From NCBI RefSeq assembly GCF_010728325.1, contig NZ_AP022570.1, forward strand, positions 4,774,001 through 4,838,000: a stretch of 64,000 nucleotides of DNA, read 5' to 3'. Position 1 is the stretch's first letter. Each line of letters begins with the position of its first letter. The DNA is from Mycolicibacterium poriferae. GTDB taxonomy: Bacteria; Actinomycetota; Actinomycetes; Mycobacteriales; Mycobacteriaceae. The notes beneath the pieces were generated by a model. That model was not told where the DNA came from. It was given only the letters and a program-made list of their open reading frames with translations, and ran no database searches. Positions 17,637 through 29,133 of this stretch are shown one piece after another. A program made the position numbers and the translations under genes.

Positions 17637-18062
17637 CTAGGTGGCGTCGGTGTCGAACTTCGTCGCCGCGGAGGTGTCCGCCGGTGGCGTGACCGCGGCC
17701 GGACCGGGGCCGGACTGAGGCTTTTCGGGCTTGTCCGGCCTTCCCTGGCCCTCGGCCTTCGGGTCGCCGTCGAACTTGCCGGTGAAGATCGAGTCGTCGC
17801 CGTCGAGCAGATGCTTGGTCAGCGCCGCGCGCGGGGTCATCCCCCGGAGCTTCTGCAGCTCCGACAGCGGCTCGCGCAGGTCGTCGAACTCCGGGCCGAA
17901 GTCCTGGCGCAGCTGGCTGGTGGCACCGGTGAGGTAGTCCCGCGCCTGCTTCACCGCGCCCGCCGTCCACCGGATGGCACCGGGTAACCGTTCCGGCCCG
18001 AGGATCACCAATCCGGCGATCACCAGGACCAACATCTCGCCCCAGCCGACGTTGGCGAACAT
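17637..18062 (-). CDS. tatB: Sec-independent translocase subunit TatB
   Basis: 141 residues. The N-terminal membrane anchor [20 protein letters not shown] is followed by [12 protein letters not shown], the Tat hinge with the conserved GPERLP that identifies TatA/TatB proteins, then an amphipathic helix and a charged, Pro-rich tail. TatB forms the receptor of the twin-arginine pathway with TatC. It lies 3 bp downstream of the htrA stop, as in the M. tuberculosis htrA-tatB arrangement (Rv1223-Rv1224), so it is likely part of the sigE-rseA-htrA operon. Confidence 0.93.
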   Translation of the reverse strand: MFANVGWGEMLVLVIAGLVILGPERLPGAIRWTAGAVKQARDYLTGATSQLRQDFGPEFDDLREPLSELQKLRGMTPRAALTKHLLDGDDSIFTGKFDGDPKAEGQGRPDKPEKPQSGPGPAAVTPPADTSAATKFDTDAT

Positions 18063-18065
18063 GGG

Positions 18066-19607
<1,542 letters not shown>

Positions 19608-19653
19608 TCAGCAACCGTCGACGCAGGCCGCCGGCCGAAAATCTGTCTCTACC

Positions 19654-20049
19654 CTACCGGCGTCTGCGGCGAGCGCGCCGCGCGTCTTCAGCTAACGGCG
19701 ACCCCTCGGTGGGCTCAGGGGGTTCCACCGGTGAGTGGTGCGGGATCTGCGACAACAGTCCCAGCAACGAACTGGGCATGTCCACCGGAAGGGAGTCCCG
19801 CAACGCCGCGCGGGCCTGCCGCTGGGCATCGACCTCCATCGCGCAGTCGGGACACAACGACAGATGGTGGGCGGCGCGCAGGTGCGCACTCATGCGTAGC
19901 TCGCCGTCGACGAATGCGGCAATCGCCTCGATCGACAGATGCTCGGTGGATCCGAACTGGCGCGGACCGACGGGCGCGTCGCTCTGCGAGGCGAAATGCG
20001 ACGGAAGCCAGGAGAAGGCGCGCCGGAAAGCGTGTCCGGGATCGAACAT
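19654..20049 (-). CDS. rseA: Anti-sigma-E factor RseA (zinc-binding)
   Basis: 131-residue protein with the ZAS anti-sigma signature: His62, Cys66 and Cys69 in HHLSLCPDC (H-x3-C-x2-C), preceded by VDGELRMSAHLRAAH. The C terminus is Arg-rich (ARRARRRRR). It should hold SigE inactive until oxidation or phosphorylation-dependent degradation releases it. It is encoded between sigE and htrA, the order known in mycobacteria (Rv1221-Rv1223). There is no membrane segment, so it is a cytosolic anti-sigma factor. Confidence 0.93.
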   Translation of the reverse strand: MFDPGHAFRRAFSWLPSHFASQSDAPVGPRQFGSTEHLSIEAIAAFVDGELRMSAHLRAAHHLSLCPDCAMEVDAQRQARAALRDSLPVDMPSSLLGLLSQIPHHSPVEPPEPTEGSPLAEDARRARRRRR

Positions 20050-20121
20050 CGCCCAACTCCTCTCGGCTCGACAGGACTGCTTCGAATGTAGCGCGCCGAG
20101 CTGTGAGTCAGCGCACGCAAC

Positions 20122-21099
<978 letters not shown>

Positions 21100-21112
21100 C
21101 TACGCTGCGGGC

Positions 21113-21811
21113 ATGTCCAGCACCGACGAGCCCGCCGCCGGCCCTCGGGAACCTCAGGGGTCCCGGGAGTCCCTGGCCCCGGCCAGCCAGGCCGAGGCGA
21201 TCGTCAACCACGCCGAGCATTCGATCTCCGAGGACGCGATCGTCGCTGCCGCCCGCGAGCGCGCAGTGGACATCGGCGCCGGGGCGGTCACACCGGCGGT
21301 GGGCGCGCTGCTGTGCGTGCTGGCCAAGCTCACCGATGCGCGCGCCGTGGTCGAGGTCGGCACCGGCGCCGGTGTCAGCGGGCTGTGGCTGCTGTCGGGG
21401 ATGCGCGACGACGGTGTCCTGACCACCATCGACGTCGAGCCCGAGCATCAGCGCATCGCCAAGCAGGCGTTCTCCGAGGCCGGGGTGGGCCCGGGCCGGA
21501 CCCGGCTGATCAGCGGCCGCGCCCAGGAGGTGCTGACGCGGTTGGCCGATGAAACCTACGACCTGGTGTTCATCGACGCCGATCCCGCGGATCAGCCGCA
21601 GTTCGTGGTCGAGGGGATTCGCCTGCTCCGTGAAGGGGGTGCGGTCATCGTGCACCGTGCCGCACTCGGCGGCCGGGCCGGTGACGCGTCGGCCAACGAC
21701 GCCGAGGTCAGCGCGGTGCGCGAGGCGGCCCGGCTGATTGCCGAGGACGAACGGCTCACCCCGGTGCTGATTCCGCTGGGCGACGGCCTGCTCGCCGCGG
21801 TGCGCGGCTGA
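21113..21811 (+). CDS. SAM-dependent O-methyltransferase (Rv1220c-type)
   Basis: 232 residues of the class I O-methyltransferase family (catechol/caffeoyl-CoA OMT group). The SAM-binding motif is [19 protein letters not shown], followed by [18 protein letters not shown] and the metal/catalytic region [17 protein letters not shown]. The substrate is unknown. It is divergent from sigE, and TACGCT at 21101-21106 lies 6 nt before the ATG, suggesting leaderless transcription. The 25 bp around its stop codon are duplicated directly downstream. Confidence 0.9.
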   Translation: MSSTDEPAAGPREPQGSRESLAPASQAEAIVNHAEHSISEDAIVAAARERAVDIGAGAVTPAVGALLCVLAKLTDARAVVEVGTGAGVSGLWLLSGMRDDGVLTTIDVEPEHQRIAKQAFSEAGVGPGRTRLISGRAQEVLTRLADETYDLVFIDADPADQPQFVVEGIRLLREGGAVIVHRAALGGRAGDASANDAEVSAVREAARLIAEDERLTPVLIPLGDGLLAAVRG

Positions 21812-21850
21812 GTCGCTGCCACCGGTGCGCGGCTGAGTCGCTGCCACCGG
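21801..21850. repeat. 25-bp tandem duplication at the methyltransferase 3' end
   Basis: Two exact 25-bp units at 21801-21825 and 21826-21850; the first contains the stop codon of the methyltransferase gene. Same unit length as the corA/SUFU array. Confidence 0.85.
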
Positions 21851-21956
21851 CCCTCGAAACCCATGCGCCGAGCGTGCAGAAATTGCGAAGAATCGGCTAA
21901 ATCTTCGCAAGGAGTTCACGTTCGGCGAGGTCGTCGGCACCCGTGGCTGCCTCACC

Positions 21957-22076
21957 GACCAGCCGGCCCGCGACCAGCCGGCCCGCGACCAGCTCCTCCG
22001 CGACCAGCCGGCCCGCGACCAGCTCCTCCGCGGTCAGCCGGCCCGCGGTCAGTTCTTCCGCGGTCAGCCGGCCCGC
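21957..22076. repeat. Eight 15-bp tandem repeats in the 361-bp gap before the TetR gene
   Basis: Units GACCAGCCGGCCCGC, GACCAGCTCCTCCGC and GGTCAG variants run without spacers from 21957 to 22076; a ninth, diverged unit follows. Read on the minus strand in one frame the array encodes LVAGR/LVAEE pentapeptides and stays open to a stop near 21899, but no ATG, GTG or TTG opens the frame. This is the only gene-free stretch over 300 bases (21812-22172). Besides these repeats, the 25-bp duplication and the TetR promoter, nothing else was seen in it. Confidence 0.8.
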
Positions 22077-22135
22077 GACCAGCTTGTGGCCGCCGATTCC
22101 CGCGGGACCCCTTTTGCGCCTCCAGCGGGAACCCC

Positions 22136-22181
22136 TTGACCGCTCGCTGAACGGGCGTTTAATGTACTGAACATGCGTTCA
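22136..22181 (+). promoter_or_regulatory. Promoter and operator of the TetR-ABC operon
   Basis: TTGACC (22136-22141) and TTTAAT (22158-22163) are 16 bp apart; the ATG at 22173 lies where transcription should begin, so the mRNA is probably leaderless. TGAACGGGCGTT (22148-22159) and AACATGCGTTCA (22170-22181) form an inverted repeat matching at 9 of 12 positions, covering the -10 region, the start site and the first codons. This fits autorepression by the TetR protein. Confidence 0.6.
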
Positions 22182-22835
22182 GGCGACGATCTGACCGCGG
22201 TAGCGCGGATCCGGGACGCGGCCATCGAGACATTCGGCCGCGAGGGCTTCGCGGTCGGGATCCGGTCGATCGCGGCGGCGGCCGGGGTGAGCCCCGCACT
22301 GGTGATGCACCATTTCGGATCGAAAGACGGGCTGCGTAAGGCCTGTGACGACCACATCGCCCAGACCGTCCTCGAATCCAAGACCGAGTCGATCCAGACC
22401 ACCGACGCCGCGACGTGGTTCGCGCAGCTGGCCGAAATCGAGGACTACGCCCCGATGATGGGCTATCTGGTTCGTAGCCTGCAGACCGGTGGCGAGCTGG
22501 CGAAAACGTTGTGGCGCACCATGATCGACAACACCGAGCAGTACATCGAAGCCGGCGTCCGCGCCGGCACCGTCAAGCCGAGCGCCGATCCACGGGCCAG
22601 GGCGCGCTTCCTCGCCATGACGGGCGGCGGGGCCTTCCTGCTGTACCTGCAGCTGCACGACGACCCGTCGGATCTGCGCGCCGTGCTTCGCGACTACAGC
22701 GAGGACATGGTGCTCCCCGCGCTCGAGCTGTACACCAACGGCTTGATGACCAGCTCGACGATGTACGAGGCGTTTCTGGCCAGACGCGAGCAGGGCCTTG
22801 CCTTCACACCGACAGAAAGGGATGACGATGGCTGA
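22173..22835 (+). CDS. TetR family transcriptional regulator (Rv1219c-type)
   Basis: 220 residues. N-terminal helix-turn-helix: RIRDAAIETFGREGFAVGIR, SIAAAAGVSPALVMHHFGSK, DGLRKACDDHI. The C-terminal ligand domain is longer than average. The 3' end overlaps the start of the ABC ATPase gene by 8 bp (stop at 22833-22835, next ATG at 22828), so the regulator is the first gene of the exporter operon. A palindrome covers its own start. In M. tuberculosis the same trio (Rv1219c-Rv1218c-Rv1217c) is a multidrug exporter under its own repressor. Confidence 0.93.
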   Translation: MRSGDDLTAVARIRDAAIETFGREGFAVGIRSIAAAAGVSPALVMHHFGSKDGLRKACDDHIAQTVLESKTESIQTTDAATWFAQLAEIEDYAPMMGYLVRSLQTGGELAKTLWRTMIDNTEQYIEAGVRAGTVKPSADPRARARFLAMTGGGAFLLYLQLHDDPSDLRAVLRDYSEDMVLPALELYTNGLMTSSTMYEAFLARREQGLAFTPTERDDDG

Positions 22836-23742
22836 CACCCACGGCGGTGAACTCGCCGTCGACATCCGGGGGCTGATCAAGTCCTTCGGACACACCAGGG
22901 CGCTCGACGGCCTCGACCTCAGCGTCGCCGCCGGCAGCGTGACCGGCTTCCTGGGCCCCAACGGGGCCGGCAAGTCCACCGCGATCCGGGTGCTGCTGGG
23001 CCTGCTTCGCGCCGACCGGGGCACAGTGCGGCTGCTGGGCGGCGACCCGTGGCGCGACGCGGTGAACCTGCACCGTCGAATCGCCTACGTCCCAGGCGAC
23101 GTGACGATCTGGCCCAACCTGACGGGCATGCAGGCCATCGACTTCCTGGCTCGACTGCGGGGCACCGAGAACGTCGACACGAAGCGGCGTGACGACCTGA
23201 TCGAGCGCTTCGAACTCGACCCGAGCAAGAAAGCCCGCACCTATTCGACGGGCAACCGGCAGAAGGTCGCGATCGTGGCCGCGTTCAGCACCGACAGTGA
23301 GTTGCTCATCCTCGACGAACCCACCGCCGGCCTGGATCCGTTGATGGAGCAGCGGTTTCAGGAGTGTGTCCGCGAGGTGGCCGAGCGCGGCGCCGCCGTG
23401 TTGCTGTCCAGCCACATCCTCGGCGAGGTCGAAAAGCTCTGCGACACGGTGACGATCATCCGAGCGGGACGCACCGTGAAATCGGGGACCTTGCAGCAGA
23501 TGCGCCATTTGATGGCGACCACTGTCTCCGCGCGCACCCGCGGCGATGCGCAACGGCTCCGAGAGGCCGACTACGTCAGAGAACTCGAGGTCGACGACGG
23601 TCGGGTGCGGTTCGCGGTGGACCGTAGCGATCTGGACCGGGCGATGGCCGACCTCAGCGGACTCGGTATCGAGGACCTGACCGTAGCGCCGGCCTCGCTG
23701 GAAGACCTGTTCCTGCGCGAGTATCAGCGGGCGGGGTCATGA
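22828..23742 (+). CDS. ABC exporter ATP-binding protein (Rv1218c-type)
   Basis: 304 residues. Walker A GPNGAGKST, Q-loop region RRIAYVPGDVTIWPNLTG, signature-like TYSTGNRQKVAIV (the canonical LSGGQ is replaced by YSTGN, a change common in this exporter family), Walker B LLILDEPTAGLDP, switch His in LLSSHILGEVEKL. The start at 22828 has AGAAAGG 7 nt upstream; the ATG at 22822 is the alternative. It overlaps both its neighbours (8 bp with tetR, 4 bp with the permease). It energises the permease encoded next; the orthologous pair is implicated in efflux of several drug classes. Confidence 0.93.
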   Translation: MADTHGGELAVDIRGLIKSFGHTRALDGLDLSVAAGSVTGFLGPNGAGKSTAIRVLLGLLRADRGTVRLLGGDPWRDAVNLHRRIAYVPGDVTIWPNLTGMQAIDFLARLRGTENVDTKRRDDLIERFELDPSKKARTYSTGNRQKVAIVAAFSTDSELLILDEPTAGLDPLMEQRFQECVREVAERGAAVLLSSHILGEVEKLCDTVTIIRAGRTVKSGTLQQMRHLMATTVSARTRGDAQRLREADYVRELEVDDGRVRFAVDRSDLDRAMADLSGLGIEDLTVAPASLEDLFLREYQRAGS

Positions 23743-25361
23743 GCGCCACCGCCACCACACCGGCACGGGCCCGTCACCACGCCGCCCCGTCGGCGTCGCG
23801 CTGGACCGGCACGGCCCACCTCGTCAGGCTGGCGCTGCGCCGCGACCGCGTCCGGCTGACGGTGTGGATCTCGGTGCTGACCGCGATGATGCTGTACACG
23901 CCGAACGCGCTGGAGCTCGCCTATCCCGACGAGGCGCAGCGGCGCACCCGCGTGCAACTTCTCCAGACGCCCGCCGGAATCATGATGGGCGGGCCGATGT
24001 TCGGCCGCAACGAGACCGATCTCGGGGCGATGATGGCCAACGAATTGATGCTTACGCTGATTGTCGCCACGTCGATCCTCGCCATCCTCACCGTGATTCG
24101 GCACACCCGCGCCGAAGAGGAAGGCGGAACAGCCGAACTGGTGCTGGCATCCCCGGTGGGCCGGTATGCCCGCACCGCGGCCGCCCTGCTCGTCGTCGGC
24201 GCCGTGAATGCCGTGATCGCCGTGACGATGACAGCGGCGATGGCGGCCAGTGGCTTCGCCGTCGCGGACACCGCGGCGATGTGTATCGGCGTCACAGCCG
24301 TGGCCACCGTGTTCGGCGCCGTCGCCGCGGTGACGGCCCAGCTGTGGCGGGTCGCTCGGACCGCGAGCGGCGCGGCGATGGCGCTGCTCGCGCTGGCCGC
24401 GCTGATCCGCGGCGTCGGGGACGTCATCGACCATTCGGGTAGTGCATTGAGCTGGTTCTCCCCCATCGCCTGGGCCCAGCAGATGCGCGCGTTCGTCGAT
24501 CTGCGCTGGTGGCCGCTCGCTCTTCTGCTGGTGGTGACGGTTTTGCTGATCGCGCTCGCAGCCGTGCTCGAAGCGCGCAGGCAGTACGACGACGGCATCC
24601 TGGCCACCAGCGGGGAACGACCCGGCGCGAAGCCGATCCGCAGTGTGATCGGTCTGCATCTGGTGCTGCAACGCGGCTCGCTGATCGGCTGGACGGTGGG
24701 TTTGTTCCTGGCGGGGTTGGCGTTCGGCTCGATGACCAAGTCGCTGCGCGACGCCGCGCAGACCAACGAACTCATCGCCCGCATGCTGGCCGCGCAGGGC
24801 AACGACGGGATCTACACGACGATGTCGCAGTTCCTCGCCGCCGTCGCCGCGGCCTATGTGACCACCGCGGTGCTGCGGGTGTACTCCGACGAGCAGGCCG
24901 GGCTCGGCGAGTCGGTCCTGGCGGGCGCGGTGTCGCGGTGGTCCTGGCTGGTGGGTGCGGTCGTGACCGCCGTCCTCGGCGGGGCGGTGTTGATGTTCTT
25001 CGCGGGCCTGGGCAACGGCCTCGGTGCGGGCCTGACGATGGGCGAGCCACAGACGGTGGTGAGGCTGACGCTGGCCGGGCTGTCCTATGTCCCTGCCCTG
25101 GCGGTGATGGCCGCCGTCGCCGCGCTGGCGGTGGCATTGCGCCGGACGTGGATCGCCTGGCTGGCCGTGACTTTCGTGATCACGGCGCTCTACCTGGGTG
25201 CACTGCTGCGGCTGCCGCAGTGGCTGATCGACCTGTCCCCGGTCGGCCAGACCACGGTGCCCACCGACGTTCCCGTCGGGGCGTTGGCCGTGATGGTGGC
25301 GGTGGCGGCACTGATCACGCTGCTGGCAGGGTCGGTGTACCGGCGCCGTGATGCGGCCTGA
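23739..25361 (+). CDS. ABC exporter permease (Rv1217c-type)
   Basis: 540 residues with about twelve hydrophobic segments in two similar halves (the first begins at LRRDRVRLTVWISVLTAMML, the second at LQRGSLIGWTVGLFLAGLAF), a layout typical of tetronasin/antibiotic-type ABC-2 exporter permeases. The HTRAEEEGGTAELVLASPVG and YSDEQAGLGESVLAGAVSR segments in equivalent places of each half are the conserved cytoplasmic coupling motifs. The ATG overlaps the ATPase stop (ATGA). Drug export is inferred from the M. tuberculosis homologue. Confidence 0.92.
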   Translation: MSATATTPARARHHAAPSASRWTGTAHLVRLALRRDRVRLTVWISVLTAMMLYTPNALELAYPDEAQRRTRVQLLQTPAGIMMGGPMFGRNETDLGAMMANELMLTLIVATSILAILTVIRHTRAEEEGGTAELVLASPVGRYARTAAALLVVGAVNAVIAVTMTAAMAASGFAVADTAAMCIGVTAVATVFGAVAAVTAQLWRVARTASGAAMALLALAALIRGVGDVIDHSGSALSWFSPIAWAQQMRAFVDLRWWPLALLLVVTVLLIALAAVLEARRQYDDGILATSGERPGAKPIRSVIGLHLVLQRGSLIGWTVGLFLAGLAFGSMTKSLRDAAQTNELIARMLAAQGNDGIYTTMSQFLAAVAAAYVTTAVLRVYSDEQAGLGESVLAGAVSRWSWLVGAVVTAVLGGAVLMFFAGLGNGLGAGLTMGEPQTVVRLTLAGLSYVPALAVMAAVAALAVALRRTWIAWLAVTFVITALYLGALLRLPQWLIDLSPVGQTTVPTDVPVGALAVMVAVAALITLLAGSVYRRRDAA

Positions 25362-25518
25362 CGGCGCTGCGCGTCGCGACGTCGGCGGCGCTCGACCCGA
25401 TGCTGCCGCCCGTGTCCTCGACGAGCAGCGGCCCTGACCGCCGAACTCACCGGATATCGCGAACCGGTTCGCCACCGACTCGTCCCCGGGGTGTGGTGAC
25501 CCGCCGCATACTGGAGTG

Positions 25519-26112
25519 ATGGAACTGCTGACCGGCTTCGGGCTGGCGGCCGCGGCGGGGTTGAACGCCTACATTCCGCTGCTCGCGCTCGGGCTGCTGG
25601 CCCGCTTCACCGACCTGGTGACGCTGCCGGCGTCCTGGGCCTGGCTGGAGAACGGCTGGGTCATGACGATCGTCGCCGTGCTGTTGTGCGTCGAGGTCGT
25701 CGCAGACAAGGTGCCCGCGCTGGATTCCGTCAACGACACCGTTCAGACACTGGTGCGCCCCACCGCCGGCGGCATCGTGTTCGGCTCGGGAACGGCCGCC
25801 CAGACGTCGGCGGTCGCCGATCCGGGGGCCTTCGCCCAGTCGGGGCAGTGGGTTCCGGTGGCGGTGGGCGTGGCCGTCGCGCTGATGGTGTCGCTGACGA
25901 AGTCGACGGTGCGTCCGGCGGCCAACGTGGCGACGGCGGGCACCGCGGCACCGGTACTGAGCACGCTGGAGGACGTGGCCAGCGTGGCGTTGGTGTTCCT
26001 GGCGATTCTGGTGCCGGTACTGGTCCTGGTGGCCGTCGTCGTGATGATGTGGGCGGCGGTGCGGATCATCCGCAGGCGCCGTGGCCGCTCCCGCAGTGCG
26101 TCCGCAGCCTAG
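25519..26112 (+). CDS. DUF4126 membrane protein
   Basis: 197 residues, four to five hydrophobic segments. The N-terminal FGLAAAAGLNAYIPLLALGLLAR motif and the LCVEVVADKVPALDSVNDTVQ segment identify the DUF4126 family. Start is the ATG at 25519, with a GTG directly before it. It follows the ABC operon after a 157-bp gap in which no feature was recognised, and it is convergent with glgC. Function is unknown. Confidence 0.85.
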   Translation: MELLTGFGLAAAAGLNAYIPLLALGLLARFTDLVTLPASWAWLENGWVMTIVAVLLCVEVVADKVPALDSVNDTVQTLVRPTAGGIVFGSGTAAQTSAVADPGAFAQSGQWVPVAVGVAVALMVSLTKSTVRPAANVATAGTAAPVLSTLEDVASVALVFLAILVPVLVLVAVVVMMWAAVRIIRRRRGRSRSASAA

Positions 26113-26205
26113 GCTCCTGGCTGAGCACCGGGTATCCCGGCGTGATGCCCTGACGTGGCACACCACCGGCCGCGCGGGCGGTGCGCGCGCACGGGTTCCG
26201 GTGGG

Positions 26206-27420
26206 TCAGACCCAGACGCCTTTACCGACGGCCACGACGCCACCGGAGCTGACCGAGAAGCGTTCCCGGTCCTTCTCGACGTCGACACCGACCATCTCGC
26301 CGGGGCCGACCACCACGTTCTTGTCCAGGATGGCGTGGCGCACCACCGCGCCGCGCCCGATGCGGGCGCCGGGCATGACCACACTGCCCTCCACGATCGC
26401 GCCGTCCTCGACCACGACGTTGCTGGACAGTACCGAATTACGCACCGATGCAGCAGAAATGATGCTGCCCGCACCGACGACGGACTCCTGCGCGGACCCG
26501 CCGTTGACGAACTTGGCCGGCGCGAGGTTCTCCGAGCTGCCACGGATCGGCCAGCGCTTGTTGTAGAGGTTGAACACCGGGTGCACCGACACCAGGTCCA
26601 TGTGGGCGTCGTAGAACGCGTCGAGCGTGCCGACGTCACGCCAGTAGGCGTGGTCGCGTTCCGTCGCCCCGGGGACCTCGTTGTCGTTGAAGTCGTAGAC
26701 CGCGGCCATGCCGTCGGCGACCAGTCGCGGGATGATGTCGCCGCCCATGTCGTGGTCGGAGTCGTCGTCCTCGGCGTCGGCGCGGATGGCGTCGATGAGC
26801 ACCTTGGTGGTGAAGATGTAGTTGCCCATCGACACGAACGTCTGATCGGGGTCGTCCGGCGTTCCCGGCGGGTCGGCGGGCTTCTCGATCCACCCCCGGA
26901 TGCGGCCCGATTCGTCGGCGTCGATGCACCCGAACGCGCTGGCCTCCGAGCGTGGCGCCCGGATACCGGCGACCGTCGCACCCGCGCCGCTCTCGATGTG
27001 CGCCTGGACCATCTGTTCGGGATCCATCCGGTACACGTGGTCGGCGCCGAAGATCACGATGTAGTCGGGATCCTCGTCGTAGATCAGGTTCATCGACTGG
27101 TAGATCGCATCGGCCGACCCGGTGTACCAGCGCGGCCCCAGACGCTGCTGCGCCGGCACCGGGGTGATGTACTCCCCGGCAAGCCCCGATAACCGCCAGT
27201 TCTGCGAGATGTGGCGATCCAGCGAATGAGACTTGTATTGGGTGAGTACACAGATTCGCAGGTATCGGGCGTTGACGAGATTCGACAGCACGAAATCGAT
27301 CAACCGATAGGCACCCCCGAAGGGCACGGCGGGCTTGGCCCGGTCGGCCGTCAGCGGGTACAGCCGCTTGCCCTCTCCGCCTGCGAGGACGATGCCAAGC
27401 ACATGTGGCGCTTCCCTCAT
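26206..27420 (-). CDS. glgC: Glucose-1-phosphate adenylyltransferase GlgC
   Basis: 404 residues. It makes ADP-glucose from glucose-1-phosphate and ATP, feeding glycogen and maltosyl-phosphate synthesis. Signature sequences: [20 protein letters not shown] (pyrophosphorylase loop), [19 protein letters not shown], the [16 protein letters not shown] region, [10 protein letters not shown] and a C-terminal left-handed beta-helix with hexapeptide-like repeats. It is divergent from glgM (Rv1212c homologue), with 128 bp between the starts, matching the glgC/glgA pair of M. tuberculosis. Allosteric control sites cannot be judged here. Confidence 0.96.
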   Translation of the reverse strand: MREAPHVLGIVLAGGEGKRLYPLTADRAKPAVPFGGAYRLIDFVLSNLVNARYLRICVLTQYKSHSLDRHISQNWRLSGLAGEYITPVPAQQRLGPRWYTGSADAIYQSMNLIYDEDPDYIVIFGADHVYRMDPEQMVQAHIESGAGATVAGIRAPRSEASAFGCIDADESGRIRGWIEKPADPPGTPDDPDQTFVSMGNYIFTTKVLIDAIRADAEDDDSDHDMGGDIIPRLVADGMAAVYDFNDNEVPGATERDHAYWRDVGTLDAFYDAHMDLVSVHPVFNLYNKRWPIRGSSENLAPAKFVNGGSAQESVVGAGSIISAASVRNSVLSSNVVVEDGAIVEGSVVMPGARIGRGAVVRHAILDKNVVVGPGEMVGVDVEKDRERFSVSSGGVVAVGKGVWV

Positions 27421-27548
27421 GCTGCCAACCTATCCGCACGTAGGGACAGGGGCCAGCCATTCGCGCTATTGGGCGGGGTGTCGGGCTGTCCATCAAGACA
27501 ATTGGGGATGCGGCGCGGCGGCCCTCGATACCGGCTACGGTCGACGGC

Positions 27549-28709
27549 ATGCGGGTGGCGATGATGACTCGGGAGTACCCACCCGAGGTGTACGGCGGAG
27601 CGGGCGTCCACGTCACCGAGCTCGTCGCTCAACTGCGGCATCTGTGCGAGGTGGACGTGCACTGCATGGGCGCTCCGCGGCCCGAGGCGACCGTCGCGCA
27701 GCCGGACCCTGCCCTGCAGGGCGCCAACTTCGCCCTCACCACGCTGTCGGCCGACCTGAACATGGTCAATGCCGCCTCGACGGCCGCCGTCGTGCATTCC
27801 CACACGTGGTACACCGGGATGGCCGGGCACCTGGCCGCCCTGCTCTACGGCGTCCCGCACGTGCTGACCGCGCATTCGCTGGAACCGATGCGTCCGTGGA
27901 AGGCCGAGCAGCTCGGCGGTGGCTACCGGATCTCGTCCTGGGTGGAGAAGACGGCGGTCGAAGCGGCCGCCGCGGTGATCGCCGTCAGCTCCGGGATGCG
28001 CGCCGATGTGCTGCGTACCTATCCGGCGCTGGACCCCAACCGGGTGCACGTGGTCCGCAACGGCATCGACACCGACGTCTGGTACCCCGCCCCCCGGTCC
28101 GACGACTCGGTGCTCGCGGAACTCGGCGTCGATCCGTCCCGGCCCGTCGTGGCGTTCGTCGGCAGGATCACCCGCCAGAAGGGGGTCGCGCACCTGGTCG
28201 CCGCCGCGCACCACTTCTCCCCCGACGTCCAACTGGTGCTCTGCGCCGGCGCGCCGGACACCCCGGAGATCGCCGAGGAGGTGTCCGCCGCGGTCCAGCA
28301 GCTCGCGGCCGCGCGCACCGGCGTCTTCTGGGTACAGGAGATGCTGCCGACCCACAAGATCAGGGAGATACTGTCGGCGGCAACCACATTCGTGTGCCCC
28401 TCGGTCTACGAGCCGTTGGGCATCGTGAACCTCGAGGCGATGGCCTGCGGCACCGCGGTGGTGGCCTCGGACGTGGGCGGCATCCCCGAGGTTGTCGACG
28501 ATCGACGCACCGGACTGCTGGTCCACTACGACCCCGACGACACCGAGACCTTCGAACGCGGTCTCGCGGCCGCGGTCAACGAGCTGGTCGCTGAGCCGCA
28601 GCGGGCCCGCGATTTCGGGGCCGCGGGCCGCCAACGCTGCATCGACGAGTTCTCGTGGGCGCAGATCGCCGAGCAGACGCTACGGATCTACCAGCACGTC
28701 CTGACCTAG
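27549..28709 (+). CDS. glgM: Maltose-1-phosphate-forming glycosyltransferase GlgM (GlgA-type, GT4)
   Basis: 386 residues of GT4 architecture. N-terminal domain begins MRVAMMTREYPPEVYGGAGVH (GT4 glycogen-synthase-like loop), with the HSHTWYTGMAGHLAALLYG and LTAHSLEPMRPWK segments; the C-terminal domain has FVGRITRQKGVAHLV and the E-x7-E motif in PSVYEPLGIVNLEAMACG. In mycobacteria this enzyme joins ADP-glucose and glucose-1-phosphate to maltose-1-phosphate, the substrate of the GlgE pathway; older annotation calls it glycogen synthase GlgA. It is divergent from glgC, which supplies ADP-glucose. Confidence 0.93.
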   Translation: MRVAMMTREYPPEVYGGAGVHVTELVAQLRHLCEVDVHCMGAPRPEATVAQPDPALQGANFALTTLSADLNMVNAASTAAVVHSHTWYTGMAGHLAALLYGVPHVLTAHSLEPMRPWKAEQLGGGYRISSWVEKTAVEAAAAVIAVSSGMRADVLRTYPALDPNRVHVVRNGIDTDVWYPAPRSDDSVLAELGVDPSRPVVAFVGRITRQKGVAHLVAAAHHFSPDVQLVLCAGAPDTPEIAEEVSAAVQQLAAARTGVFWVQEMLPTHKIREILSAATTFVCPSVYEPLGIVNLEAMACGTAVVASDVGGIPEVVDDRRTGLLVHYDPDDTETFERGLAAAVNELVAEPQRARDFGAAGRQRCIDEFSWAQIAEQTLRIYQHVLT

Positions 28710-28771
28710 CTTCAGCACGGCCCGTACCACCCAGCCGTCCAGCACGGCCCCCAACAAGGCCCCACAGCAAA

Positions 28772-28800
28772 GAACCGGCCGCGCGCTACGCGACCGGTTC
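28772..28800. terminator. Bidirectional stem-loop between glgM and the DUF3117 gene
   Basis: GAACCGG (28772-28778) pairs with CCGGTTC (28794-28800), with further CGCG pairing inside the loop. It sits in the 101-bp gap between two convergent genes, the expected place for a shared terminator. Confidence 0.6.
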
Positions 28801-28810
28801 CTGCTTCGGG

Positions 28811-28978
28811 CTAGCTCGTGACGCCCCTCAGTTCCTCTCCGAGAGCGGCTGCCTCGTCCGGGGTGAGTTCGACCACCAGTCGGCCACCGCCTTCCAGTGG
28901 TACCCGCATCACGATGCCGCGCCCCTCCTTGGTTGCTTCCAGTGGACCGTCTCCGGTCCGGGGCTTCATCGCCGCCAT
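28811..28978 (-). CDS. Small DUF3117 protein (Rv1211-type)
   Basis: 55 residues, very strongly conserved across actinobacteria: MAAMKPRTGDGPLEATKEGR at the N terminus, then GIVMRVPLEGGGRLVVELTP and EAAALGEELRGV. The ATG at 28978 has GGAGGGAG 5 nt upstream, which settles the start even though the frame is open further. Function is unknown; in M. tuberculosis the homologue Rv1211 has been described as calmodulin-like, which the sequence does not obviously support. Confidence 0.92.
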   Translation of the reverse strand: MAAMKPRTGDGPLEATKEGRGIVMRVPLEGGGRLVVELTPDEAAALGEELRGVTS

Positions 28979-29133
28979 CGAGTGCTCCCTCCACAAAGGC
29001 GTGCCCGTCTGGGCCCGGTCTGTTCCCGGAGCCGGCACTGCCCGCTCATACGCGCCGCGGACAGCATCCGGCCTTGAACTGCTACAGAGTCTTATTGTTC
29101 CCTATCCTGGCCTGCTCGTGTGCAAAGACCCGC

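Noticed and set aside
21957..22076. Possible CRISPR array
   Set aside because: The 15-bp units are contiguous, with no unique spacers, and no cas genes are nearby.
23724..25475. 583-codon open frame on the minus strand
   Set aside because: It is antisense to the ABC permease gene, has no recognisable domain and is rich in His, Arg and Gln as expected for a shadow frame of GC-rich DNA.
28710..28760. Short CAGCACGGCCC repeats after glgM
   Set aside because: Only two imperfect copies of 11 bp are present, which is near what GC-rich spacer sequence gives by chance.
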